Shown in pieces: positions 10,494 through 22,560 of a DNA stretch of 64,000 bases; position 1 is the stretch's first letter, and the number at the start of each line of letters is the position of its first letter. The stretch spans positions 5,284,501 through 5,348,500 of the forward strand of contig NC_064006.1 in NCBI RefSeq assembly GCF_932276165.1, given 5' to 3'. The translations under genes were made by a program, and so were the position numbers. The notes beneath the pieces are model-generated. The model was given only the letters and a program-made list of their open reading frames with translations, was not told where the DNA came from and ran no database searches. The stretch is from Plutella xylostella (lineage: Eukaryota; Arthropoda; Insecta; Lepidoptera; Plutellidae).

Positions 10494-11710
10494 CTAGCTG
10501 CTCCCGCAAGCTTCGCTTCGCCTTAAAAAGTTTTCCCGTTGGAATAGGGTATTTTAGTCTAGATGAGAAAAAAATTAAAAGTGTATTACAATGATTGTTT
10601 AGAGGAAAAGCAATCGGGAAATGTTAGTTTCACTTCGTAAGGTACATAAATATATTTTTTACTGCAGTTTAAAGTTTTTAGGTTTTTTTATCTGTTTTTG
10701 AACACTACGAAATGTCGCCGCCATGCTAATGACGTCATTACGGTACTAAACAAAAATGTCAGCTGTCAATGTATTGATTCTTGAAGTAGTTAACCTATCA
10801 TTAAAGAGTATATTTGATTAGATAGGTAATGTTAATACAGTTACTTACATCAAAGTGATCTTCACAAAAATATAAACGAGATTTATCTGATAACAGTCCG
10901 GGATCTCGTCTCGCAACTTTTAACCAAGTGTTTCTCATATTTATATCCACTGGTACTTAAATCCATAATTTGTCTGGTGTTTTTACACTAGTGTTCTCAC
11001 ATTCAGAAACAACACACCAACGATACGGAGCATAATTACTCATTATTAAAATTTTCAATACTTTTAGAAAACCAGAAGCGGCAGGAGAAAGAAAAACACA
11101 ATCGTCAGAATAAGCACTTAAGTTTCTAATACAATTTTATTATTTGGAATCTAACTTATAAACCAAATGTACTGTGGAATCGAAATTATTCAAAGAAACA
11201 ATAAAGAAAACAATCAACCATGATACAATGCACAATAATCAAAGGAAAGAACCTAGTTGCCGCTCGGAATAATAACTTCACAGACTATGTTTTGTACCAG
11301 ATTGCTAACAATACATATCAAAATGTGTATTACTGACAGCTGTAGTTTGTTTACTGACGTAATGACGTCATGACCAAAAAACAATCATGGCGTCCGTTGT
11401 GTGCCGCGTTTTCGCGAAATACGCGCGAAATTTGAAATTATGATGAAACAATTAATTTATATTCGTACATAACGTGAGAAAAAAAATATTTTTAATTTTT
11501 TAGAGATATATTAAGACTAAAGAATTTATTTAAGATATATTTCAAAAATGCATGTAATACCCTATTCCGGGTTAAAAAGTAGCCTATGTTCTTTCTTAGG
11601 GTCTAGTCTAGACCATAATATGTATACCAAATTTCATTTAAATCCGTACAGTAGTTTTGGCGTCAAAGAGTAACAGACAGACAGACAGACACAGTTACTT
11701 TAGCATCCGA
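10494..11710 (-). mobile_element. Helitron-like short element, split by an insertion
   Basis: Read on the minus strand, this matches the short elements at 19697-19899 and 38986-39201: a (TCTG)n tract, CAAAACTACTG, TACCAAATTTCAT-type sequence (complementary here) and a CTAG terminus at 10494-10497. The left part (10494-10546) and right part (11563-11710) are separated by a 1-kb TIR element. CTAG 3' ends and lack of target duplication fit Helitrons. Confidence 0.65.
10547..11562. mobile_element. TIR element nested in the Helitron-like copy
   Basis: GGGTATT at the left and AATACCC at the right are flanked by TA, and looser inverted subterminal blocks follow. Both sides hold CGCCATG, ATGACGTCATTACG, GTAAACAAA-like and CAGCTGTCA stretches. 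It is about 1016 bp with no intact frame. TA flanks suggest Tc1/mariner or a similar DNA transposon, non-autonomous. Confidence 0.55.
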
Positions 11711-11730
11711 TACCAAACAAGTCAACTCGT

Positions 11731-11864
11731 CGGTCGGTTAAATCTTAAACAGAGAAAGGTTGATCAATATACGTCATCTCCATATTAAATTCTTGACAGA
11801 TGTGCCAAAAGTCAAGCAATAATCCCTGGTTATGCTCTAACCCACTATGGAGAAATTAACACTA
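11731..11864. mobile_element. Palindromic MITE, CCATAGTCGGTTA family, copy 2
   Basis: Shares the core ACGTCATCTCCATATTAAAT and CCCTGGTTATGCTCTAA with the other copies. Its left end is eroded and its right end reads CCACTATGGAGAAATT. Confidence 0.65.
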
Positions 11865-12958
11865 AGCTTGCCTATGCTTAATCCTCAATTGGAGAGTGAC
11901 TCATTTGGTCAAGTCACTCTACCCGGGCTAATATTTTTTCATGAATCTCCTGACACCTGAAACCCGTGCCTAATAATAATTTTACTTACAAATAAAATAA
12001 GTAGATAGCACCTACATTCTAAAATTCACGTTTTTCGCTTGACGCTAAACGTAATCCGTACCCTTATTCCAAAACCGTCACTATACACAAATATTTCGCA
12101 AACTTTTTGTACCTATAGGTACCTATATTAGATTGAAAAGATTGCCTGTTTCGATTGGACGCCGTTTCTGGATATAGCAGTATTTCATTTTCTTGAAACT
12201 GTTGTATGTATAGCGGCGGTATAGGTAAGTTGTGGTGTTCATTAATTGGCCATGCTAACTTTCCGAACAAGAATGAAATGCTTAAAACCGTTTCGAGGAA
12301 TATGCTTCCCGTACAATTTCTGATCATCAGATTTTAAATTAGGTCTGTATTTTTTTAAATATTCAATAAAAACTAATAACCTTCATTTGTCCTTTCTATG
12401 ACGTCACATTACATACAGCCCCCGTATTTTGTAACTTTTTGAGAGTTAGCAACCGGTGATAATTGGTATCAACTTAGAGACTTATTAACCGAAAACACCA
12501 AAAATCTTAGTGAAATAAATATGCAAGAAGCCTACCAATATATCCTTACATTCAACATAAACGTTTGTGAAATCAGATAAGTCAGTAAAAAGTTATAAAT
12601 TAATAAAGCTCTAAGTTGTCAGCCATTTTATACCAACCAACCCCACTCGGAGTTACATAATACGGGGGCTGATTAGGATATATGCACAGAATGCATTTGT
12701 CTACAAAACAAAAGTAAACGTCAATAAACGCAAACCTCATGTACTCTGTGAACCTCACAGCCCGTGTCACCCGTGTGCACAGAGTAGGTGCCCGTGTGTT
12801 TATTTCTCTTTATTGATTTTATTTATTTATTTTCTACCTTGTTTTGAATCTCTACTACGAATAAATAATAAACCAGTGGATACTACGATGACAACAAGAA
12901 CAGAGATAGTATTTCTTCAGTGAGTATTATTGCTTCACAGAGTATTATTTATTTGTAG
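11865..12958. other. Intergenic DNA, nothing recognised
   Basis: AT-rich, with no gene recognised. The 87-codon minus-strand frame at 12064-12327 has no family signature. An inverted pair CCCCCGTATTTTGTAAC (about 12419) and CGGAGTTACATAATACGGGG (about 12648) may bound a further short TIR element of about 250 bp. Confidence 0.35.
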
Positions 12959-13889
12959 GTTAAGAGCATGGAAGTAATAATACAACAGGAATGCGCACTC
13001 ACCAAAATGATGCAAACAAAAATAGACCTAACGAATTCACCTTAAGATTTATATTTGAAGTGAAAGAGGCCGCGAGCCGATAGAGAGGGTTACCACAGAG
13101 CCCTTCCTCTCTTTCTAACAATTGCCAGGATTTAGTTGTGTAAACTTTAGTAGAATTTGTACGAAGACAGCTATGCAAAAAAAATATTAAATTAACTCAT
13201 AGACAACTGTATATCATATAATTTTAAAAAACAAATTTATAATAAATCATAATAAACATGTAATTTTAATGAAATATTTGGTATTTGTATGAATAATAAT
13301 TTCATAAAATATATTGGTAGTTTTTCTAAATACTTTACGACAAGACCGGTTGTCAAGATGACGGATGACGTTTAATACTGTTGTGAGAGACGTTATGGTT
13401 AGGGTGACCATTCATTCGTACTTTTTAATCACTTTTCATTAATTAGGACCTGTTTCATTCAACTTTTTGTTTTATTTTATACCCAAGTATCATTAGGTAT
13501 TATTGTGGCTGTTATCTTATAAGGCTGGTAAAGAGTTATGAGCTGTTGATTTTTTTGGTGATAGATATGAGTATTATAAGATAATTTATCAAGCTTAAAA
13601 CCGGCGGAAGCACTTAGTTTGAGATAATTTTTTTTTTAAATCTTGTGATTTTCATCAACTAGACTATGTAAACGGAACACCCACAGAGTAAACACGTTTT
13701 AGGTACATATTTGCGTTTAATGTTAACCTGTTTTGACACTTTCTTGTCAACACTACACCCAACTTAATTTTATTTACTTAAAATTATATTTTCCCAAATT
13801 TCAGCTTTCCTTCCAATGAAGAAACATAGCAAATCATAACACCAAAATACATTCGTACCTACATTGCAATCTAATTATTCGAATAATAG

Positions 13890-16371
13890 GTGACTTTTAG
13901 ACCATCGACACCTTATTGGGACAGCATTATACTCGATACGAAATCTACAAACAAAAATTACGATGATTTCCTCGAACAGCTACAAAATTTATTGAATAAA
14001 AATATTCCAGTTACTTTAATAAATATTAATTTAAAACCCAAGAAGACTTGGCTCACCAAAGGACTTCGAGAATCCTGCAAAAATAAAAGACTATTAAGGA
14101 GTCTTATCAACAGCTGTAATAATAATACAACATTAAAAAACTTTTATAAACAATACAATAAAACATTAAAAAGATGCATCATATCCTCAAAAAAAATTTA
14201 TCATGCAAAAGAATTCGATGAATCAAAAAATAAAACAAAAACGATGTGGAAAATAATAAAACGAATCACTTCATCAAAATCTCAAACCGGATTTACTGTA
14301 AATAATATGAAACTGAAAGTAAACGTTAAAGTAACTGAATCTCCAGAATTAGTGTCCAATTGTTTTAACAAATACTTTATGTCTGTGGGAGAGGCCCCGA
14401 GCCCGGTGGCGGCAGCGGCGGCGGCGGCGGGCTCGCCTACACCCCCGCGCGCCCCCGCGCCCCCGCCCCCGCGCGCTGCTTCATCTTCACTCCACTCCAT
14501 GTTCCTACACCCAGTCACCGAAACTGAGATTCTCAAAATAATAAACAGCCTAGGTAATAAAAACACATCTGGTGATGATGAAATTCCGTCCACACTCCTT
14601 AAAAGCTGCGCTGATATTCTGAAATACCCCCTTACACGGTTAATCAACCAATCATTTAAAGAAGGAATTTTCCCTGAAAAATTAAAAATGGCTAAAATCA
14701 TACTAATACCTAAAAACAAAAAGAAAAAAGATACAGACCCAGATAAATTCAGGCCCATTGCACTTCTCTCAGTGATATCAAAAATTTATGAAAAAGCCAT
14801 GACTAATAAACTTACTACCTTCCTAGAAAGAAATAATCTGCTTCATAAAAATCAACACGGGTTTAGAAAACGACATTCAACTACACTAGCTGTGTATAAA
14901 TACATGCAAGAAATATATAACTACTTGAATGAAAAGAAATATGCCATAGGACTTTTGCTAGATTTATCTAAAGCATACGATAATGTATCACACAAAATAC
15001 TACTTAGTAAATTATATGATTCAGGAGTGCGTGGAATAGCCCACGCCTGGTTCCGTTCCTATCTCGAAAACCGACAACAATATGTTCAGATACAACATAC
15101 CGATCTGCACGCCCAACAAATAGCAACAATAAAATCTACTACCGGCATAACCAACTGTTCAATTCCACAAGGAAGTGTCCTAGGATGTATTCTCTTTCTT
15201 GTTTACATAAATGATCTACCTAACTATATTAAACCCCATAATGTACTTTTTGCTGATGATATATCAATTCTATTCCAAAGTTCCACAGAAGATGACTGCA
15301 ACGAACAACTAAAAGAAATCTTTCACCAAACAAAAAATTGGCTAGACTGTCACAACTTGGAAATTAACATCCTATAAACAAAAATGATCCAATTTAGGCC
15401 ATACCAAAAAGCACCTATAAATCTGCAATTAACTAATATAGAGAAAGTCAACACATTTAAGTTACTAGGCATACATTTAGATACTCATTTAAACTACAAA
15501 TGTCACGTACAAATAATTAAAAGCAAATTGTCCCAATTCATATATTCCCTAGGTATACTAAAAGTTAACACCAACATAAACACTGCTCTCACTGCATACT
15601 ATGCATATGCAAATGCATGGTTAAGTTATGGCATCATTCTATGGGGTGACAGTGTAGACGTTCATGACTTATTTGTTCTACAAAAAAGATGTCTCCGGAT
15701 CATAGCAAATCTCCAAAACACAACTAGCTGTAAACCATTTTTCATCAAACATAAAATACTTTCACTACCTTCATTATACATTTTCGAAATAGCCAAGTTT
15801 GTAAGGAACAATATGGAGTTATTTAAACAGGTAAACGAAGTCCATAAAATTAACACTAGGAACAAAAACCAACTATCAGTGCCACAATCTAATATGCAAA
15901 TTTTTAACAATAGCCCATACTTTAAATGCATAAAAATCTACAATAAACTTCCAACCATTATTAAATCCGAATTAAACTATAATAAATTTCTTTCCAAATT
16001 AAAAACTCTACTAACACAGAAATGCTATTACACAGTAAATGAATACCTAGTTGATAACTAAAATAACTTACTATAAACACCTATCTTTGTTATTATGAAC
16101 CAAATATTTATATGTATTATTAACTACTCTATGTTAAATATTATAGTTTATTATGAATGTTAAAATTTAATGTAGATTTTATATCTTTATTATGTAAGCC
16201 AATACATACAAATTTGTTACTTTCTATTACTTACTTAGGATAATATTACCTAGATTAAGATTAAACTTGCTATGCCCTACAGGGCACTATGTTAAGAACC
16301 ATTATGTACATAATTTTAAGATCAGTGTAAAACTTACATAGTTGCAATAAACATATTACTATTACTATTAC
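13890..16371 (+). pseudogene. 5'-truncated non-LTR retrotransposon, reverse transcriptase region
   Basis: One frame runs from 13890 to 16061, broken only by a TAA at 15375-15377. It begins within the linker after the endonuclease (KTWLTKGLRESC block) and has no endonuclease domain. Reverse transcriptase motifs are present: FRPIALLSVISKIYEK, GFRKRHST, LLLDLSKAYD, IPQGSVLG and the catalytic FADD. After the stop come the QKRCLRIIANLQ and IYNKLP blocks of the C-terminus. The 3' UTR ends with AATAAA and a (TTACTA)n-like tail at about 16348-16371. This is a CR1/jockey-like LINE, 5'-truncated as is common. The apparent start is a GTG after a stop and is not a true initiator. Confidence 0.85.
14387..14482 (+). 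other. GC-rich Ala/Pro-coding insertion in the LINE frame
   Basis: About 95 bp of extremely GC-rich sequence (GGCGGCAGCGGCGGCGGCGG and CCCCGCGCGCCCCCGCGCCC types) sits in frame within an otherwise AT-rich reverse transcriptase gene. It encodes an Ala run and then Pro-rich residues. It replaces the usual linker between the SVG block and the LHSMFLHPVTE block just before the reverse transcriptase domain. Confidence 0.8.
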
Positions 16372-16535
16372 CTATTCGCGACATGATAGATTAGAAGTGA
16401 TGTCTCATGAATTACCTAAAATTATGGTCACCAAAAATAGAAAGAGATGGAGGGCTCCGTGCTGACTATCTCTGTCGGCTCGTTTTTTTGGTGCAGTGCG
16501 CATTCCTGTTGTATTATTACTGCCATGGTTAAGAG

Positions 16536-19442
16536 TTAGATGACAGATGCCAATGACATTCTACCTCACTGACGTTAAGTGACACTTGCTTTTTTTGTGG
16601 CGCAGGCAAAGATATTTATTTTAGTATTGGTTCTGTGACGTCATACATCCATTCAGCCGGCTAAATTTTAAATTATTTTAAAAATAGTTGTAATGAATAA
16701 AAATCAAAAATAACGAAATTAGTTTCTTAAAATGGTCTATATTTTCAAAATAAATGATCAAAAATACATATCATAAATTGGTAGCATGGCCAATTTAATT
16801 TTGATATAATGTAACTTACCTAACCTAGATGATAATACAAATTGTTACTAACACAATATGGACTTATATCTGAAATAAATATTATTCTATTCTATTAAAA
16901 AAAACATAATTTTGTGGATGTCCCAACTCCATGTCGTCAAGTGCACCGGCGTTGATTCTCAGTGCGTTATCAGCGTCGGTCCATGTGCACAGTTTAATGT
17001 TCCCATTCTGTTTTATTCAATACTTATATCGACTAATTGCCCTATGTGTGTCGGGGAACCGAATAAAACTAAAATAAAACCACATTTTATTAGGCATAAA
17101 ATTGATATACCTATTTGGAAAATTGTCTTTTACAAGATTTTTATGGGAAAGACGTTTTTTGGGATTTGATTAATAAACTAATTAGACAAGTGCCTATACT
17201 TTGTATCTATATAGCTTTAAAGGCCTAGTGCTCAATTTGTTTTTTCTAGCAATCATAGACGAAATTTGTATGAATATTTTACCGTAAGAATAATAATACA
17301 AATGTGGTATTCATATAAACATAACTGCGGCAAATTCAAAGCTAGAAACCATCATCATTCCCATCAAATCTATCAACACAATCTAAATCGCAACTCCCGA
17401 CCTCACCAAAAACATAGCGCTGAAACCGCAGGCTACAAAAAAGTTTTTATTCAAAAAAGAAAAATTTAAAAAGAAAAAAGAATGTCACTATTTGGCGCCA
17501 GGATCGTCTGGGCGATAAATTACGTTGGCATTTGTCACCCTGCCCCGCCCCCACCCGCCCCGGCACGCCTCAGATACCAGGAGTGCATAGCTTTGGGTTA
17601 GCCCCATTTGTTGCTAATTCAACTTTATAACCGATTAATTTATTAGGGTCAAGGGTCTTGCTGAAACACTACCTGGGGCTTTCTGAGTAGTGAGTGAAAC
17701 TGTGTTGGGGTCCAGAGAATTATGTTCAAGTCTACTTTTAACCTCTAAAGATTTCGAAGATCACATACATGTTACAGGTTCTTACGGTCTTAGCAGCATG
17801 ATGAAAGAAGTCAAAGCTGCATTTATCTTCAGATTCGAATTTTATCAGTAAGTAGGTAAGTATATGTCGGGTACATAAGGCCAACAAAGGGGACGTTACT
17901 GATAAAATGCCAACCTGATAATAATATAGTCTTTTTCAAGGTTCGGTAGGTGTAGCCTACCGAACTGCGCAAGCAATTTTATTGATACTATAGCTCTTGT
18001 TAAGAATTTTTTCCTGAAAAAAATATTGAATGTATGAAACCATAAACATAAATTGCATTATTCAATATTGGCACCAAACTCTTCTCAACGTGAAGTTTTT
18101 CAGCATCTTTTTTCTCACTTGCGCCGGCGCCAGCCCTGACCCTGCGTATGGAAGCAATAACTCAGGACATCTCATGACACAAGCACCCCTGCGCTCCTGG
18201 TCGCACCGGGGTGCAATACAAACATGTTTGTGCCATTTGACCCGTAATTTTTTCGAATAAAATCGTTTTTTTCTGGATTCCGGCGTTTTTAATTTAAATA
18301 TGAAATTTGTCTTGATACTTACAGGCATATCAGACTATATCTCGATAAGAGATGAATGGCTATAGTGGGACCTATCACACTCTAAATCTAAAACGATGCT
18401 ATGTTACAAGATAAGCCTAAGTGTAAGATGTTGTGGTGGTCCTTGGAAGTGGAGGATTGTTGTTGGATGACGATGATGATGCTTTTGATTAGGTATATTG
18501 TTAAGTAAATGTAAACTAAAAAGAACCATGTCAATTCTCGATAACATAAAATTAAAAAGATGAATAAATCCAGCTTAGCCATTTAGGCCCAATCTGTAGC
18601 CGTCTAAAATAATATTGATTACCAACTCCAATTCTATAGTAAAATTTACCTATCCTACTAAACTTAGTAACAAAAACGTTTAGTCTGTCCGTCTGTGCGT
18701 CCCCAAATAATGAGCAACCCAACACCGTCTGGCTGGCGTCATTGTTGACCCGACATCCATATTCAATAACGTTATTATGACATTTATGACAAACACATTG
18801 GTCATCGCGCCTCTTTCTAACGGCGAATGAAAAAAAAAACGATTGCTTTTGTCCGGGTTTTAAGTGAGGGTGGAAAATATTTGGGTGTTATGAAATGAGT
18901 GGTTGTGTGTGAGTGTATCTTTGTGTTTTGCAGACGCATTTAACGTGTTTCTTTTTGGAAATCAATGTGGTTCAGCAATTTTAAAACTAGGTGCGCTACT
19001 TTTTAATCCGATCCTGGTAGGCATCTAGGTTTTATTTTGAGAATAATTAAATTCATACCTGGAAGTACCAAAGGCACTTAAGTACAACAAAGGCACTATA
19101 GTGTGCCAAAAGTCACTTTCTATGATCTAACCGAGTATCGCGAAACCGGGCCTAAAAGCTTTAATGCTAAAAGTTTACTATTAATACAGGCAACCTAAGT
19201 GTGCTAAAATTATGCATAAATAGATTTAATTACTTAGTAGTTAGTGTAAATAACTATTCCCCGTGAAAGAAAGTAGAGCTAAAGCCAAGCGCTCACCCGC
19301 TCAAATCAAAGTCAGATCGAGAACAAAGAACGATTGTGGTGTCAGTTACTATGGAAATTGAACACCGCACGTGGTTTCTGTCCGTTGCTGCCACCCTGGT
19401 AGGGGATTGGGGATGGGCTGCTATTGGCTAAGATTAAAAATA
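16536..19442. other. Intergenic DNA, no gene recognised
   Basis: No protein family or clear element recognised across about 2.9 kb. A C-rich stretch lies at 17540-17570 (CCCCGCCCCCACCCGCCCC). Short frames at 16912, 17266, 18030 and 18388 have no supporting signature. Confidence 0.4.
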
Positions 19443-19680
19443 TACGAACTAGATGGAGTGTCAGTGCAAAATAAACGTCTCGACAAATAATAATTAATTA
19501 TGTTAAAATTGCCTCTTTCATTCAAAGGTTGTCTGGTAGATATTGCTTTAAGCAATAAGACCGCCTTTTTGTACTATATTTTATACATAAGTTGTGATAC
19601 TGTAATGTTTTCTTTAATGGTGCAAAATAAAGAGTAATCTATTCTATTCTATTACCCCACTTCTACCACTGAGCTGTTAT
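19443..19680 (+). repeat. Unnamed repeat interrupted by a retroposon tail
   Basis: ATACGAACTAGATGGAGTG and AAACGTCTC-ACAAATAA precede, and CCACTTC-(T/C)-ACCACTGAGCT follows, a retroposon tail repeat (about 19526-19655). The same flanking sequence at 35515-35945 is interrupted elsewhere by a tRNA SINE. The insert carries AAGGTTGTCTGGTAGATATT, the GCTTTAAGC hairpin, AATAAAGAGTAAT and a (TCTAT)n tail. Confidence 0.6.
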
Positions 19681-19696
19681 CCTAATCCTTACTATA

Positions 19697-19899
19697 TCCT
19701 AACTAATATTATAAATGCGAAAGTAACTGTGTCTGTCTGTCTGTCTGTTACTCTTTCACGACAAAACTACTGAATGGATTTGAATGAAATTTGGTATACA
19801 TACAGTCTAGACCCTGGGAAAGAACATAGGCTACTTTTTATCCCGGAATTCCCACGGGAAAACTTTTTAAGGCGAAGCGAAGCTCGCGGGAACAGCTAG
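19697..19899 (+). mobile_element. Helitron-like short element, complete copy
   Basis: Starts TCCTAACTAATATTATAAAT directly after an A and ends in CTAG directly before a T, the A|TC...CTAG|T arrangement of Helitrons. It contains the (TCTG)n tract, a block around GAAATTTGGTATACAT and a GC-rich 3' end (GGCGAAGCGAAGCTCGCGGG). The family is very common in Lepidoptera. Related copies are at 10494-11710 and 38986-39201. Confidence 0.7.
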
Positions 19900-21136
19900 T
19901 TTTGAATAAGTTTGGTTAGAAGATTTCCAACCGCTGCCGCTGAAGCCTATCGGTATCGTACGTATCGCACCAAACGGATTGTCATAAATGTATGTAGAAA
20001 CGGCGTCGGCAATGCTGATGAAGTAGACGCACTTGTGTGAATATCTTTATGTATACACATAATACTGTTGCGTATGCCGAAAGGTGGACGCTTACTTTGA
20101 ACCGACATAGATAGGAGGCCGGAAGAATTTAAGCTACATCTAGCATAGGAAGATTGTGCGACTCTACATCTCTTTGATGTTGTTGTTGTTGTTGTTGTTG
20201 TTGTGTTCCTATGGCACCCCAGAGGTGCAGAGGGTCTCCACTAACGTCCGCCACTTCCGCCTATCTTCGGCTGTACTTTCGGGCCCCTCTCCAGCTTAGT
20301 CCAGCGGCTCGCAGCTCGCTTTCGGCTTGATGTTTAGGTATAATTATGTAAGTACAAATACATATTTGATACCAGTAAACAGTATTATTTAAAAAAATAC
20401 TTACTCCACCGATACGCATAACAGATTCAGTCATCATTTCATCATTCACCTACAACATTTTACTGAAAACTCCCAAAAGGTTTACGGTGCTTGGGATAGG
20501 GATCCAATATGCCTACATTTGAACGTTTGGAGTAGGTCTTTACTTTCCATGCTGCGTTTTTTTTCTGGAAAACTAATTAAGTATATAGAAAAAAAAATTA
20601 ACAACTTTTTGTCTAAAAAAACCTATGATGATCATTCCCTTTTTCATCTTCAAACGTATACACCTTGTATTTCAGCTGAAACAATAAAGAGGAAAATTAA
20701 TGCAATAAGACATGCTCATAAAAAAGATTTCTGCATGTAGACCAATTTAAAATACACTAACATGACATTAAAAATAATCAAATTAATCTCCAAATCACCA
20801 TAACCTGTTTAAAAGCTCACAAAAAGCTGTAAAAGCCACCGCACGCTTCCCTCATAAAATTACATGAAAGCTTTTAAATATACCAACAGGTGGAGCGTTT
20901 CCCATACACAGGTCCCATACACGGGGCCGTATTTATAGACACCACCTCCTGTAGTGTGTCGGTAACACAAGAGCTAGTCTAGGGTTTGTCATTTGTCACC
21001 GCGGTAAAAGGATTGGCCAGTCAGTGCATAGGATACACCCCAGGATTCTTTGTTATTCAAATATCAAGCAGTAATGTACAGCTTACTGAAAAATACATAG
21101 ACCGGCACTGATTACCCCAAACACACATGGGAGAAA
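19900..21136. other. Intergenic DNA with a (TTG)n-tailed LINE end
   Basis: On the minus strand, 20177-20330 looks like a LINE 3' end. A (GTT)n run at 20177-20204 is followed by GGCACCCCAGAGGTGCAGAG and CCGCCACTTCCGCC. A short block CACCGCGGTAAAAGGATTGG near 20998 resembles sequences at 24635 and 30870 (inverted). The 73-codon frame at 20519-20740 is not recognised. Confidence 0.4.
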
Positions 21137-21333
21137 TTAATAAATATGTGGGGACATCTCACACACGGCCATCCGACCCCAAGCTCGCAAATACATATTA
21201 AATATAAATATCAACACCCAAGACCCGAGTACAAATATCTGTATTTTAACAAATATCTGCCCCAGCCGGGAATCGAACCCGGGACCTTCGGCTCAGCAGT
21301 CAGGGTCACTAACCACTACACCAGTCGGCCGTC
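21137..21333 (-). repeat. tRNA-derived SINE, minus orientation, copy 2
   Basis: Same family as 8869-9131. On the minus strand it has box A, box B (GGTTCGATTCCC, here as its complement at about 21268) and the CGGATGGCCGTGTGTGAGAT body. It is slightly shorter than the first copy through internal deletion. Confidence 0.85.
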
Positions 21334-21767
21334 AGTTCAGAACTTTACAATAGATTTCTATTGTGTCTGATTTTAAGCGGATAAACATGAAACGAAAGAC
21401 GAGGTCTAGTCTACTCATTCGGCCCGCGCACCCCGCTACAAGTTGTATGACGTATGGACACGTGGTGCGTCGATATCGGTGGCGCCGGCGTCCCGGCCGA
21501 TGTCTTGTTCCAGGGTGGAGGCGATACAGACTTGCGGTTAAAAAAACGCGCGGTAAACGCAGGTTTTGCTGGCATAGAGCGAGAGAACCATCGATAAGTA
21601 GAGCCAACGAATATTGATTATCGTTTACAGTTTCCAATATTGCTTGTTTCTAATCTAGAGGTAGAATTTGCCGGTGAATTTCATAAATGTTCTTACAAAC
21701 TTTAAATAAGTAATTTACATTTTTATTTTTGCATTGAGCAGTCGCATCAACGAGTTTAAGTCGGTAT

Positions 21768-22560
21768 TTATTTATTTATTTTATTTATTTATTTAATTAT
21801 AGGTAAAATACATAAGAAAAAACAAGCTTAAAGATACTACAATAATCCTCGCAGGATTGTGCGCAGCACCTTCATTCTGCGTTATAATTTATATACAATT
21901 AACAACTTGTGTCTATTAGTAGGTATCTATTTGAAAGTTTGTATAACATGATTCAATTAGGTAGGTACTTAACATTCATAGCAAGCAACAAATGTAGATA
22001 TCGTAAGTAGGTAGGTATGTATAAGTAAAATATAATTTATATTACCTTTTACTTTGAGGCAGCAATATAGGTACTTAAGTAATAATTTATCACTCGAGCG
22101 TCGACATAAAGTATTTTTTAAGTTTAATTCTAATATTTGAGTGGGTCAGTGATTGTCTTGTGTCGGTGGGTAGGTTGTTGATGAGTCGCGGAACAAGATA
22201 AGAGCTGGTGCGCTCGCCGTACGAGTTATTTGATCGCGTTGTAACCAGTTTCTTTTGTTTAACGCGTCGAGTTTGTACAGGATGATTAATTTCTTGTTGA
22301 ATGTTTGTATTGAAAAACTGTTCTTTAAGAAGCATGAAGTTAACGTTAGTGTATACCGGAAGGGTTTGACAATACTTGAAAAGTTTGGTTTCATCATTTT
22401 TGGAAGAGTTTTTAATTTTAGTTGGTACTATTAATTTTAGAAGTCGTACTTGTAGTTTAAAAATGGAGTCAAGATACGTTTTAAATGTGCGACCATAGCT
22501 AGTTAAACCATAGTTTATGGTAGATTCACAGAATGATTTGTATATAAAACCTTTCATCAC
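21768..22560 (-). pseudogene. LINE ORF2 C-terminal remnant with (TAAA)n tail
   Basis: The minus-strand frame at 22090-22560 (156 codons) is the C-terminal region of a LINE ORF2. It opens with KSFCESTINYGL, the block that follows the reverse transcriptase domain, continues with KLQVRLLKLI, and ends in a LINNLPTDTR block. No reverse transcriptase catalytic region remains. The 3' UTR runs to a (AAATA)n-like tail at 21768-21803. It is a dead 5'-truncated copy. Confidence 0.7.

Larger units (their letters stand above)
12967..16527. mobile_element. DNA transposon-like unit with 8-bp duplications, enclosing a LINE
   Basis: GTTAAGAG occurs directly outside both ends, at 12959-12966 and 16528-16535. 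Inside, CATGG(A/C)AGTAATAATACA continues into CAGGAATGCGCACT as an inverted repeat. Looser inverted similarity extends inward through CGAGCCGA-AGAG and GAGCCCT-TCTCTTTCT blocks, to about 13120 on the left and 16441 on the right. Eight-bp duplications fit the hAT or P superfamilies. No transposase is visible. The interior is mostly a truncated LINE, so I infer a non-autonomous TIR element that later received a LINE insertion. Confidence 0.75.

Noticed and set aside
14282..14758. 158-codon minus-strand frame opposite the LINE reverse transcriptase
   Set aside because: It is a shadow of the real plus-strand frame, lengthened by the GC-rich insert.
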